This document shows positions 45,422 to 53,523 of a DNA stretch of 64,000 nt, in pieces; within the stretch, counting starts at the first letter, position 1; each line of letters begins with the position of its first letter. The notes under the pieces were generated by a model. It did no database searches, was not told the DNA's origin, and worked only from the letters and a program-made list of their open reading frames with translations. Source of the stretch: Bacteroidia bacterium (GTDB lineage: Bacteria; Bacteroidota; Bacteroidia; UKL13-3); NCBI GenBank assembly GCA_025454875.1, contig JALONP010000011.1:1-64000 (forward strand). Reading direction: 5' to 3'. The position numbers and the translations under genes are program-made.

Positions 45422-46021
45422 TTACTTACGTACAAATTGGTTTGCACGTTTGTTTTGCCCAGCTAATTCAGCTGTTTCGTTTATTCGTTTGCTTCGCGTT
45501 TCAGGCTTTTTGGCGGTGTTAATCCATTCCAAAATACCCCTTCGAGTTGATGGTGGAAACTGGTTCCAATAGTTCAAAGCATTTGGTATCTGTTTCAATG
45601 CCACCGATAAATCTTCAGGAACTTCAAGCGCATCAACTTTATTCAATGCATCCCAAGTCCCTAATTGTTTAGCAAGTTCAACCATTGCAATACCCGCAGG
45701 AGCCATTTTTCCTGAGCTTTGCAAACGTTCTACTTTGTTTTTATTTACCAAACTCCAATTGCTTTTTGGGTTTCGCTTCGAAAAAAACTGGTAATAACTC
45801 GTAGCATCGCGTTTGTTTGGTTTACTATCAACCCAACCAAAACAGAGCGCCTCATCCACCGCTTCTGGATAGTAAACAGAAGGTATGTTACTTTTCTTTT
45901 TAAATATAACAAGCCAGATACTGGTTTCCGTTTGGTGGTGCTTTGCAAGCCACTTACGCCATTGATCTGCACTCTTAGCCGCTACCACTTTGGTTCCAAG
46001 ATATTCCTTTTCAATTGCCAT
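45422..46021 (-). CDS. YdeI/OmpD-associated family protein
   Basis: 199 residues, soluble. It starts with WRKWLAKHHQTETSIWLVI and has YPEAVDEALCFGWVDSKP, FSKRNPKSNWSLVNKNKVERL and a C-terminal RSKRINETAELA. This is the YdeI-like (bacteriocin-protection / DUF1801-related) family, of uncertain function. It is convergent with the thioredoxin gene. Confidence 0.82.
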   Translation of the reverse strand: MAIEKEYLGTKVVAAKSADQWRKWLAKHHQTETSIWLVIFKKKSNIPSVYYPEAVDEALCFGWVDSKPNKRDATSYYQFFSKRNPKSNWSLVNKNKVERLQSSGKMAPAGIAMVELAKQLGTWDALNKVDALEVPEDLSVALKQIPNALNYWNQFPPSTRRGILEWINTAKKPETRSKRINETAELAGQNKRANQFVRK

Positions 46022-46067
46022 TCAAGAGCAAGTTAACAATTAAACACGTGAAATAAATTTGAAATTT

Positions 46068-46148
46068 GGGGCTTCAGCGAGGTTCGTTTCTCTCACTCGC
46101 TGCGCGTGTTCCGCGTTACACGGTAACTTGCTGCACCCGCTAAGCCAA
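46068..46148 (+). repeat. 81-bp structured repeat, copy B
   Basis: Same element as at 23845. In the inner hairpin the pair G-C is replaced by T-A: GTTAC at 46115-46119 pairs with GTAAC at 46123-46127, whereas other copies have GGTAC/GTACC. The change at 46116 and at 46126 keeps the stem intact. Confidence 0.9.
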
Positions 46149-46253
46149 GAGAAGAATGACGAATTGGAAAGTACGAATTGGGAAGTTTGAATGCGTAATG
46201 TTGAATTTTAATGACGTCATTTAATGAGATGATGTGATAATTCACATGCAAGC

Positions 46254-46293
46254 GTCACTTCGAGTAGAGCCAAAGGCTCGTATCGAGAAGTGG
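46254..46293 (+). repeat. 40-bp hairpin repeat after copy B
   Basis: The inner loop is AAA instead of GCA, while the GAGCC/GGCTC stem is kept. It lies 105 bp after the 81-bp repeat. The 46022-46384 gap otherwise holds only spacer and the simple repeats below. Confidence 0.88.
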
Positions 46294-46324
46294 TGGTTGG
46301 GTGGTTGGGTGGTTGGGTGATTGG
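46293..46324 (+). repeat. 8-bp G-rich tandem repeat
   Basis: Three copies of GTGGTTGG and a fourth variant GTGATTGG. The G runs could form a two-layer quadruplex on this strand. Other copies of the composite repeat have no such expansion at this place. Confidence 0.8.
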
Positions 46325-46338
46325 ACAGTGGTCATTAG

Positions 46339-46379
46339 GCATTCAACACTTAACCCTTAACATTCAACACTCAAAAACT
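46339..46379 (+). repeat. Degenerate ~10-bp array (AACACTTAAC/ATTCAACACT words)
   Basis: A run of CATTCAACACT and TAACCCTTAAC type words. Related runs lie at 53461-53518 and 59801-59853. It ends next to the histidine kinase gene's 3' end. Confidence 0.6.
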
Positions 46380-46384
46380 CAGTC

Positions 46385-47437
46385 TTAATTCCCAGTTGCC
46401 TTTTTGAGGGTAAAACTAAACGTAGTTCCCTGCCCTATTTGACTGCGCACGTTTACCGTTTGGTTATGCGCTTCGATGATATGTTTTACAATAGCCAATC
46501 CTAAACCCGTTCCTCCTGGTCCACTTTCACGTGCACGGCTCTTATCTACTCGGTAAAAGCGTTCGAAAATTCTTGGAAGGTGTTCCTGAGTAATACCTTC
46601 ACCGTTATCACCAATCTCAATTAAAATATTTTCGTCCATATCATAATAACCAGCCGTTGCCGTACCAAACTCTTTACCATACTTAATGGCATTTAAAATC
46701 AAGTTCACCAATACCTGGCGAATACGGTACCTATCAGCAAATACATAAAATGGCTTGTTGCAACCTTCTTTAATAATTAGCGAAATACCTCGTTCTTTGG
46801 CTCTTACTTCCAACTGCTCATAAATATCTTTAACCAAGGCGTTGATATCAAAACGTTCTGGCTCCATGTTTAATTCGCCAGATTCAAGTTGCGAAATGGC
46901 CAACAAATCTGCAACCAAATCACTTAAACGGTCGGCACTCTTAGCTGCCTTTTGCAAAAACCGAATATTCACCTCTGGGTCTTCGATGGCGCCATCAATC
47001 AACGTGTGAATGTATCCTTGAATATTGAAAATTGGTGTTTTAAGCTCGTGCGATACATTGCCCAAAAACTCTTTTCTAAAGTCAGCAAGTTTCTTGAGCT
47101 CATCCATTTGCTCCTTCTGATCTTTTGCCCAATTGATTACCTCCTTGTTCATATTCATAATTGGATCTGTTTTCCAATCAAAATTGCTCAATTTGGCATC
47201 ATACTTTTGGGTTTTTAAACTGTGAATGGTTTTGTAGATGAGTTTTATTTTTTTGTAAATAAAAAACTCGAGTGAGTAAAAAAACAATACAAACGAAAAA
47301 ACTAAGGTTACTACGCCCGCAGTTGCTGCAAGGCGCATATCATGCTCATCAATAAACCAAGTGGTTGCAGCTACAAATAGCGACAAAACAACTGCAATGA
47401 TAAAGGCAATGGTAACCGGTTTCGGGTTTCGAATCAT
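46385..47437 (-). CDS. Membrane sensor histidine kinase (PhoR/BaeS type)
   Basis: 350 residues. Two N-terminal membrane spans (about 7-28 and 35-62), no large periplasmic domain, a short linker, HisKA with the phosphorylated H130 in LGNVSHELKTPIFN, and a HATPase domain (NLILNAIKYG, DNGEGI, GPGGTGLGLAIVKHI). It shares an ATGA overlap with the response-regulator gene. The pair is the Bacteroidota PhoR/PhoP-like type; the signal is unknown. Confidence 0.93.
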   Translation of the reverse strand: MIRNPKPVTIAFIIAVVLSLFVAATTWFIDEHDMRLAATAGVVTLVFSFVLFFYSLEFFIYKKIKLIYKTIHSLKTQKYDAKLSNFDWKTDPIMNMNKEVINWAKDQKEQMDELKKLADFRKEFLGNVSHELKTPIFNIQGYIHTLIDGAIEDPEVNIRFLQKAAKSADRLSDLVADLLAISQLESGELNMEPERFDINALVKDIYEQLEVRAKERGISLIIKEGCNKPFYVFADRYRIRQVLVNLILNAIKYGKEFGTATAGYYDMDENILIEIGDNGEGITQEHLPRIFERFYRVDKSRARESGPGGTGLGLAIVKHIIEAHNQTVNVRSQIGQGTTFSFTLKKATGN

Positions 47438-48111
47438 ATTTCAAATTTATACCCTACACCTTTTACGGTTCCTATATAATCATCACCAAGTTTTTCGCGA
47501 AGCTTGCGAATATGCACATCAATGGTGCGGTCTACCACTAACACCTCATCGCCCCACACTTTTTCTAAAATATATTCACGTGTAAATACTTTACCGGGTT
47601 TGCTTGCCAATAAAAATAACAATTCAAACTCTTTACGCGCCAATTGAATTTTTTGGTCGCCCCTGTACACCAAAAATGTCTCACGGTCAATAATAATATT
47701 GCCAACCGTTAGTTTCGACTCAACTACTTCCTTGTTTTTGCGTCTTAATATAGCACTGATGCGGCTAATCAATACTCGCGGCTTAATTGGTTTGGCTATG
47801 TAATCATCTGCGCCTGCGTTAAACCCAGCAATTTCTGAATACTCTTCGGCACGTGCTGTTAAAAACACAATAAAAGTTTTGGCGAAAGCCGAGTCGGCTT
47901 TCATAACCTTGCACGCCTCAATGCCATCCATAACAGGCATCATCACGTCTAATAAAATTAAATCAGGCTTTACCTTTTTACCAACTTCAATAGCTTCTTT
48001 ACCATTGTGCGCCAAAAAAACTTCGTACCCTTCTTTTTTGAGGTTGTATTGAATAAATTCTAAAATATCAATTTCATCGTCAACCACCAGAATTTTGTAA
48101 GGATTTTCCAT
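47434..48111 (-). CDS. OmpR/PhoB-family response regulator
   Basis: 225 residues from the ATG at 48111. The receiver domain has D11/D12, phosphorylated D55 (LLDVMMPVMDG) and K107. The winged-helix DNA-binding domain follows (LARKEFELLFLLASKPGKVFTREYIL, VDRTIDVHIRKLREKLG, YIGTVKGVGYKF). The longer frame from 48132 adds seven residues with no family support. It is transcribed before the histidine kinase. Confidence 0.95.
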   Translation of the reverse strand: MENPYKILVVDDEIDILEFIQYNLKKEGYEVFLAHNGKEAIEVGKKVKPDLILLDVMMPVMDGIEACKVMKADSAFAKTFIVFLTARAEEYSEIAGFNAGADDYIAKPIKPRVLISRISAILRRKNKEVVESKLTVGNIIIDRETFLVYRGDQKIQLARKEFELLFLLASKPGKVFTREYILEKVWGDEVLVVDRTIDVHIRKLREKLGDDYIGTVKGVGYKFEI

Positions 48112-48198
48112 GTCTTGTTTTTTTTGTAACATTCGCTTAACGCTTTTAGTTCAATATTAACGAATGTTTAATTAATTGTTAATGGGCGCCAAAGAAAT

Positions 48199-48240
48199 AC
48201 GCATAAAAAAATCCGAACTGTTTCGGATTTTTTTATGCGT
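48199..48240 (-). terminator. Terminator of the T9SS-protein gene (perfect 19-bp stem)
   Basis: ACGCATAAAAAAATCCGAA pairs perfectly with its complement across a 4-nt loop. On either strand the stem contains a seven-T run, so it can act in both directions. It follows the T9SS gene stop (48253) by about 12 nt and lies upstream of the response-regulator gene. Confidence 0.85.
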
Positions 48241-48252
48241 TCCATCAATAAG

Positions 48253-49218
48253 TTATTGTTTAAGTAAGGTTATTGGCTCAATGCGTTCTGTTGCACTCAT
48301 TGCAGTTAGGTAGTAAATACCTGCTTTATAATCGCCCATTTCGAGGGTAATATTTTGTTCATCTTGTTGTATTGTTCCCGTTGCCATTACCTGACCTAAT
48401 ATATTGGTTACGGTATAAGTAAGTTCGCTGTGTTCCTTAGGCAGTTTCAATTTGCAGTTATTAATCACTGGATTGTCATAACTTACAGTTAACACAGATT
48501 GGGTAAACTCATTTACACTAACCGAATTGATAGCCGTAGCATACCTAACCGATAGTGGGATAAATAAACCATCTCCTGGCGTGTAATAAGCAAGCACCTC
48601 ACCATTTTCGTTTAACCAATAATAAACTAAAATTGGTATTAACTCATCAACTGTTACACGCATCAACTGCACATTATTGTATACCCTATTGTTTGGTAGA
48701 TTTAATGTTCCATAACCAATCCCTTCAAGATCTGTTGTTCCACCAAAAGATGATTGTGTGTTTGACCACTCATCAGACGAAGTGACTCCGTACGTAAACG
48801 GGAAAACCATTTCCGTTTGCGGATTGCTGTAAATATTTGTAGCACTCGTATTTTCTGCACTGCCAATGCGCTCTAATTTAGTTGGTGTCTTTACAAAATA
48901 AGAATACCTTATTGTTGTTCCTTCCTGTTCACGGTAACAAATATTTGCTGTTGGAAAGGTAGAAGCAAAGGGTGAGGAAGACGGAAGAATGTAGGTAATC
49001 GTTCTGGGATCAAAGTCTTGAGGCGATTCCGGAACCAATGCCGAAAAGTCCCAAGTAACGTTCGCACCTTTGGTGGTGTCTAATTCAAATGCAGTTGCCT
49101 CAGTTAGCGTTACACTGGATCCTACACCTGCATAAGAAGAACTTGTAATGGTTGGTTGTGCCAAGAGGGTAAGTGAACCAACGAGGCCGCAGCTAAAAAG
49201 TAAAATTGCTTTTTTCAT
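48253..49218 (-). CDS. Secreted protein with a T9SS C-terminal sorting domain
   Basis: About 321 residues. Signal peptide MKKAILLFSCGLVGSLTLLAQ, then a beta-rich domain of unknown function. The C-terminal 75 residues have the type A sorting pattern (LTYTVTNILGQVMATGTI..DYKAGIYYLTA). That predicts export by the type IX system and surface attachment. I start at the ATG at 49218, where the signal peptide begins. The ATG at 49248 adds ten residues before it. It follows a TlpA-type gene with a 39-nt gap. Confidence 0.82.
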   Translation of the reverse strand: MKKAILLFSCGLVGSLTLLAQPTITSSSYAGVGSSVTLTEATAFELDTTKGANVTWDFSALVPESPQDFDPRTITYILPSSSPFASTFPTANICYREQEGTTIRYSYFVKTPTKLERIGSAENTSATNIYSNPQTEMVFPFTYGVTSSDEWSNTQSSFGGTTDLEGIGYGTLNLPNNRVYNNVQLMRVTVDELIPILVYYWLNENGEVLAYYTPGDGLFIPLSVRYATAINSVSVNEFTQSVLTVSYDNPVINNCKLKLPKEHSELTYTVTNILGQVMATGTIQQDEQNITLEMGDYKAGIYYLTAMSATERIEPITLLKQ

Positions 49219-49257
49219 GGTTATTAGGTTTAATTTAAGGTTATTCAAATTGATTTC

Positions 49258-50382
49258 TTAGGGCATGAGTTCAGCGAGTTTTTTGGCCAATGCTTCACCA
49301 CGCAAATTTTTGGCAATAATACGGCCTTCTTTGTCCAATAACACGGTAAATGGTATTGACTCAATATTGTAAACAGGAACAACAGATGCATTCCATTTTT
49401 TCAAATCACTCACGTGTGTCCAAAGCAAGCGGTCATCATTAATGGCTTTTACCCAAGAGTCGCGGTTATCATCCAATGATACCCCAAATACTTCAAATCC
49501 TTTTGCTTTATAGGCATTGTACAAACGCACCACATTTGGATTTTCCATACGACAAGGCTTGCACCAACTTGCCCAAAAATCAACCAATACGTAATTCCCA
49601 CGTAATGATGAAAGAGCTACCGACTTTCCAAAAGGATCGTTTAATACAATATCAGGTGCTACTTCCCCAATAGCCGTCCTGCGCAAAACTTCAACGCGTG
49701 TGTGCAACTCACGTGCATACTTTGATTGGGAGAAATTGTTGTAATACGTTTGATCCACTTTATCAAAAAATGAGAAATCAGCTTCGGCAAGCAAAAAGTT
49801 AGTAGCGAAATACGCTGTAATGCCGGCATTTTCCTTGAACACAAATTGTTTGATGGCCTCACTGCGCGCAAGCATCAGGCTATCATACTCAGCTCTAATT
49901 TGCTCTTGTATGGCAAGGCTTGGTACTGATTGGCTGTAAGCGGCATACTTTGTTTCCATGCCACGCAATGCTTGCATATACACATTGTTAATGGCGAGTA
50001 ACTTGCGCAGTTGTTCTGTTTGTGGCGAACCTTTTACCCCAAATTGATCTGGGCTATTGGCATCAATGCTCACAGCCATATTGGTTAACGAGTCAACCAC
50101 CAATAACACCGCTCCTTTCGGAAAACTAATCATGGCAAACAATTGCTCACTTGCTTTGCCTTTTAATTCAAACGATCCATCTGCATTCACCGTAGCGGTA
50201 TCAAGCGGAATTAAACCGCGGGCGGTAAGCTCATTTACCACAATGGTTTTTTCGGTATAGTTGGTAATCTTTCCTTTAATCACAAATCCCTTTTGCTTGG
50301 TAGAAGCATCGCTCCCACACGAAACCAGAATAAGTGTTACAAGTGCTGTAAAAAAACAGTTTTTAATTGATTGCATGGTCAT
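49258..50382 (-). CDS. TlpA-like thiol-disulfide lipoprotein with DUF4369-type N-domain
   Basis: 374 residues. Lipobox LVSC (Cys 22) after a signal; a DUF4369-like beta domain (about 35-130); a helical middle; and a thioredoxin/AhpC-TSA domain with FWASWCKPCRMENP. The thioredoxin Cys pair should act in the periplasm. The start could also be the second Met, 50376. It lies 5 nt after gatB. The neighbour downstream is a T9SS protein. Confidence 0.9.
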   Translation of the reverse strand: MTMQSIKNCFFTALVTLILVSCGSDASTKQKGFVIKGKITNYTEKTIVVNELTARGLIPLDTATVNADGSFELKGKASEQLFAMISFPKGAVLLVVDSLTNMAVSIDANSPDQFGVKGSPQTEQLRKLLAINNVYMQALRGMETKYAAYSQSVPSLAIQEQIRAEYDSLMLARSEAIKQFVFKENAGITAYFATNFLLAEADFSFFDKVDQTYYNNFSQSKYARELHTRVEVLRRTAIGEVAPDIVLNDPFGKSVALSSLRGNYVLVDFWASWCKPCRMENPNVVRLYNAYKAKGFEVFGVSLDDNRDSWVKAINDDRLLWTHVSDLKKWNASVVPVYNIESIPFTVLLDKEGRIIAKNLRGEALAKKLAELMP

Positions 50383-50387
50383 TCGTT

Positions 50388-51845
50388 TTATTGATTGTCT
50401 AATGTTTGTTTCACAATTTGGCTTGCCAGTTTAGGATCAGCTTTGCCTTTACTTAATTTCATCACTTCGCCCATAAACAAGGCTACTAGCGATGTTTTAC
50501 CTGCACGGTATTCGGCAACTTTTTCAGGATATTTAGCTAATGCTTCGTTCACCCATTGTTGCAATGCATTGGTATCACTTTGTTGAATAACATTAAGCGA
50601 CTCAGCCAATGATAACACTGATTGTTGTGGTTGCTTAACCAATTCGGGAAATACTTTTTGTGAGGCTACGGAGTTTGAAATCTGTCCACCATCTACCAAC
50701 GCTATCAGCTCAGCAACTTTTGCTGCAGGAACTACAAATTGTTCGATGTTAATGGCTTGCTCATTCAAATATCCCCTGATATGCACCATTAACCAATTGG
50801 CTGCTGCTTTGTAATTGTTGGTATGCTGAACCAACTCCTGAAAATAACTTGCTGTTGCCTTATCATCAGTAAGCACCGAGGCATCATATTCATTTAACCC
50901 GTACTTTTTTGTAAACAAAGCATGCAACTCTTTGGGCAATGCAGGCATTTGCTTGCTCACTTGCTCAATGTATTCAGCAGTAATATGGAGTGGTGGCAAA
51001 TCAGGTTCCGGAAAATAACGGTAATCGCTGGCCCCTTCTTTTGTACGCATCACAGTGGTTTCACCCTTGAGCGCATTAAAAGTTCGTGTCTCTTGGTAAA
51101 TGGTTTCACCTTTCTCAATCGCCTCAATTTGCCTTTTGATTTCGTAATCGATAGAGCGCTGCACATTGCTTATTGAGTTCATGTTTTTTACTTCCACTTT
51201 TACCCCAAAGGCAGCAGCCCCTTTTAACCTAACCGACACATTCGCATCACAACGCATCGATCCTTCTTCCATATTTCCATCACATATATCTAGGTAACGA
51301 ACCAACTTACGCACTTCGGTTAAATATTGGTAGGCCTCTTCTCCACTTCTAATATCTGGCTCGGTAACCATTTCAACCAAGGGTACTCCTGCGCGGTTAA
51401 AATCAAGCAACGTATCATTTAAATCCTGATCATGCATGCTTTTTCCGGTATCTTCTTCCATGTGTATGCGAATAAGGCGGATACGTTTTTGCGTGCCATC
51501 CTTCAGTTGAATATCAATATGCCCACCTTCGCAAATGGGTGTGGTATGCTGCGATATTTGGTAGCCTTTGGGCAAATCGGCATAAAAGTAATTTTTACGC
51601 GCATAGTAGTTGTGCTCGGCAATTTTACAACCACAAGCAATACCCAACTTTACCGCGTAAGCCACAGCTGCTTCGTTATGAACAGGTAATGTACCGGGAT
51701 GACCCAAACTCACCGGACCCACTTGTGTATTAGGTAATGCTCCGTATTCATTTGCATCACTGCAAAAAGCTTTGCTTTTGGTAAGCATTTGGGCATGCAC
51801 TTCCAAACCAATTACTGCTTCGTATTTCGAATAATCTACTTCCAT
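50388..51845 (-). CDS. gatB: Asp/Glu-tRNA amidotransferase subunit B
   Basis: Activates and transfers ammonia to Glu-tRNA(Gln) or Asp-tRNA(Asn). 485 residues. Family start YEAVIGLEVHAQMLTKSKAF, then LGHPGTLPV, YFYADLPKGYQISQ, RIHMEEDTGK, DFNRAGVPLVEMVTEPD, MRCDANVSVR, DYRYFPEPDLPP and the YqeY tail (VALFMGEVMKLSKGKAD). The usual zinc Cys set in the N-terminal region has only one Cys here. I start at the ATG at 51845; upstream residues to 51887 are not family-like. Confidence 0.95.
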   Translation of the reverse strand: MEVDYSKYEAVIGLEVHAQMLTKSKAFCSDANEYGALPNTQVGPVSLGHPGTLPVHNEAAVAYAVKLGIACGCKIAEHNYYARKNYFYADLPKGYQISQHTTPICEGGHIDIQLKDGTQKRIRLIRIHMEEDTGKSMHDQDLNDTLLDFNRAGVPLVEMVTEPDIRSGEEAYQYLTEVRKLVRYLDICDGNMEEGSMRCDANVSVRLKGAAAFGVKVEVKNMNSISNVQRSIDYEIKRQIEAIEKGETIYQETRTFNALKGETTVMRTKEGASDYRYFPEPDLPPLHITAEYIEQVSKQMPALPKELHALFTKKYGLNEYDASVLTDDKATASYFQELVQHTNNYKAAANWLMVHIRGYLNEQAINIEQFVVPAAKVAELIALVDGGQISNSVASQKVFPELVKQPQQSVLSLAESLNVIQQSDTNALQQWVNEALAKYPEKVAEYRAGKTSLVALFMGEVMKLSKGKADPKLASQIVKQTLDNQ

Positions 51846-51926
51846 AAATAAAGGTTCGAATTTAGGTCGAACAAAGCGTTTCCACAATTTTTTCTGAATT
51901 CGGGTAGTTTCGCTTATTTTACCGCA

Positions 51927-53156
51927 ATGAAATGGTACATTTTCGCATTGGGCATGTATTGCAAACTGCAGGTTTTAGCTCAAAACCTCATTCCCAATGC
52001 CGATTTTGAACAAAACATCCAAGGCAAAGTACTTGAGTGGCAGCAACCCCTTGATGATTATTACCATTACGAACAACATGCAACCAAAGAAGGCTACAAT
52101 GCCATTAATGGATTGTGCTTACTGCAACCAGAGCCTAGCGAATACTTAGTTGCCAAACTCAAAGAGCCACTTGTTCCGGGGGCAACCTATTGCATTCAAT
52201 TGCAAACATTTAAAGGCCCAACATATATTGGCTCTTTTAACCGACTGGGTGCCATCGACATTGCATTTACCGATACACCACCATTGGTTTGGCGAAGGCG
52301 AAAATTGTTTTTACAGCCACTCATCAGCTTACCCATTACCAATGCACAAGGTGTATTTACACAACCCGAACCTGCGCAGTTTGTTGCACAAGGCAACGAG
52401 CAATACATTGTGATTGGTAAATTTCACCAGCAAGATGTAACCCTACTTACCTTGCAACAAAAAAAAGAAAGCTTGTGGCGAGAGCAGTATTATGAATGTG
52501 ATTCCATTAAAAAATACTACAAATCGTGCATGCCACCTCCCCCACTCGAAACCAATAAACGCAAGCTTAAAAGGGCGCTTAAACACAATGCCGACTCAAC
52601 TGAGGAATTACAAATGGCAATGGTAGCCGATCTTAAAGCCACTGCAGCAAAGTACGCAGCCATTGTAGAGCAACTCACCTCGCACGAACTTGATTCGGGC
52701 TTTTTTCATGTGCGCATTTACTTCGATAATATTTGTGTAACCCCCAAACAAGCAGATGGATTGTGTAATTGCACCGACTCTCTTGTTGCCACTAAACCGT
52801 TTGTCGCAGGGCAATCATACCAATTGCGCAATATTCAATTTGATACCGATAAAGCTACTTTTAAACCTGGTTCTTATGTTGAAATGGATACACTGCTATA
52901 CTATTTGGTAACGTATCCAAGCATGCACATTTCAATCGAAGGACATACAGATAGTGTGAACACCGAGGAGTACAATATTGATTTATCTGAGCGGAGAGCC
53001 AAGGCAGTTTATACATATTTAATTGAGCATGGCGTTGAACCCAATCGCTTAACGTACAAAGGGTATGGCGAAAGTAGACCAGTAACTTCAAATAATACAA
53101 CTGAAGGCCGCGCCCAAAACCGAAGAGTAGAATTCACCGTAACCAAATTTGACTAA
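51927..53156 (+). CDS. OmpA-family outer-membrane/peptidoglycan-binding protein
   Basis: 409 residues. A signal peptide (ending LQVLAQ) is followed by a carbohydrate-binding-like beta domain starting NLIPNADFEQNIQGKVLEWQ. The C-terminal OmpA domain (about 290-405) has IQFDTDKATFKPGS, IEGHTDSVNTEEYNIDLSERRAKAV and GYGESRPVTSN, so it should bind peptidoglycan. It is divergent from gatB. Confidence 0.93.
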   Translation: MKWYIFALGMYCKLQVLAQNLIPNADFEQNIQGKVLEWQQPLDDYYHYEQHATKEGYNAINGLCLLQPEPSEYLVAKLKEPLVPGATYCIQLQTFKGPTYIGSFNRLGAIDIAFTDTPPLVWRRRKLFLQPLISLPITNAQGVFTQPEPAQFVAQGNEQYIVIGKFHQQDVTLLTLQQKKESLWREQYYECDSIKKYYKSCMPPPPLETNKRKLKRALKHNADSTEELQMAMVADLKATAAKYAAIVEQLTSHELDSGFFHVRIYFDNICVTPKQADGLCNCTDSLVATKPFVAGQSYQLRNIQFDTDKATFKPGSYVEMDTLLYYLVTYPSMHISIEGHTDSVNTEEYNIDLSERRAKAVYTYLIEHGVEPNRLTYKGYGESRPVTSNNTTEGRAQNRRVEFTVTKFD

Positions 53157-53192
53157 GCGCATTCGTTATCACACTCAGCAGTTTTTTACTTT

Positions 53193-53273
53193 GGGGCTTC
53201 AGCGAGGTTCGTTTCACTCACTCGCTGCGCGTGTTCCGCGGTACACGGTACCTTGCTGCACCCGCTAAGCCAA
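53193..53273 (+). repeat. 81-bp structured repeat, copy C
   Basis: Reference copy. It is followed by an AT-rich spacer with a TACGAATTGCGAATTACG stretch, then the 40-bp hairpin. Confidence 0.9.
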
Positions 53274-53374
53274 ATACGAATTGCGAATTACGAATTGGCA
53301 AGCTCGAATGCTTACTATTGAATTTTGAATAACGTCAATGTTTAATGAGATAATTTGATAATGCGTATGCAAGC

Positions 53375-53414
53375 GTCACTTCGAGTAGAGCCGCAGGCTC
53401 GTATCGAGAAGTGG
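53375..53414 (+). repeat. 40-bp hairpin repeat after copy C
   Basis: Identical stems to the copy at 24016. It begins 101 bp after the end of the 81-bp repeat. The trailing sequence (GTATTGGGCAATAGACATT type) matches the reverse copy at 6605-6668. Confidence 0.88.
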
Positions 53415-53460
53415 TATTGGGCAATAGACATTAGACAAAGGGCATTGGTCATTTAGCATT

Positions 53461-53518
53461 TAGCATTCAACACTTAACACGCGACACTTAACACTCAGCA
53501 TTCAACATCCAACATTCG
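53461..53518 (+). repeat. Degenerate ~10-bp array of CAACACTTAACA-type words
   Basis: Words such as ATTCAACACTTAACAC, GACACTTAACACTCAG and CATTCAACATCC follow one another up to the 3' end of the patatin gene. No gene is seen in 53157-53523. Confidence 0.6.
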
Positions 53519-53523
53519 CCCCT

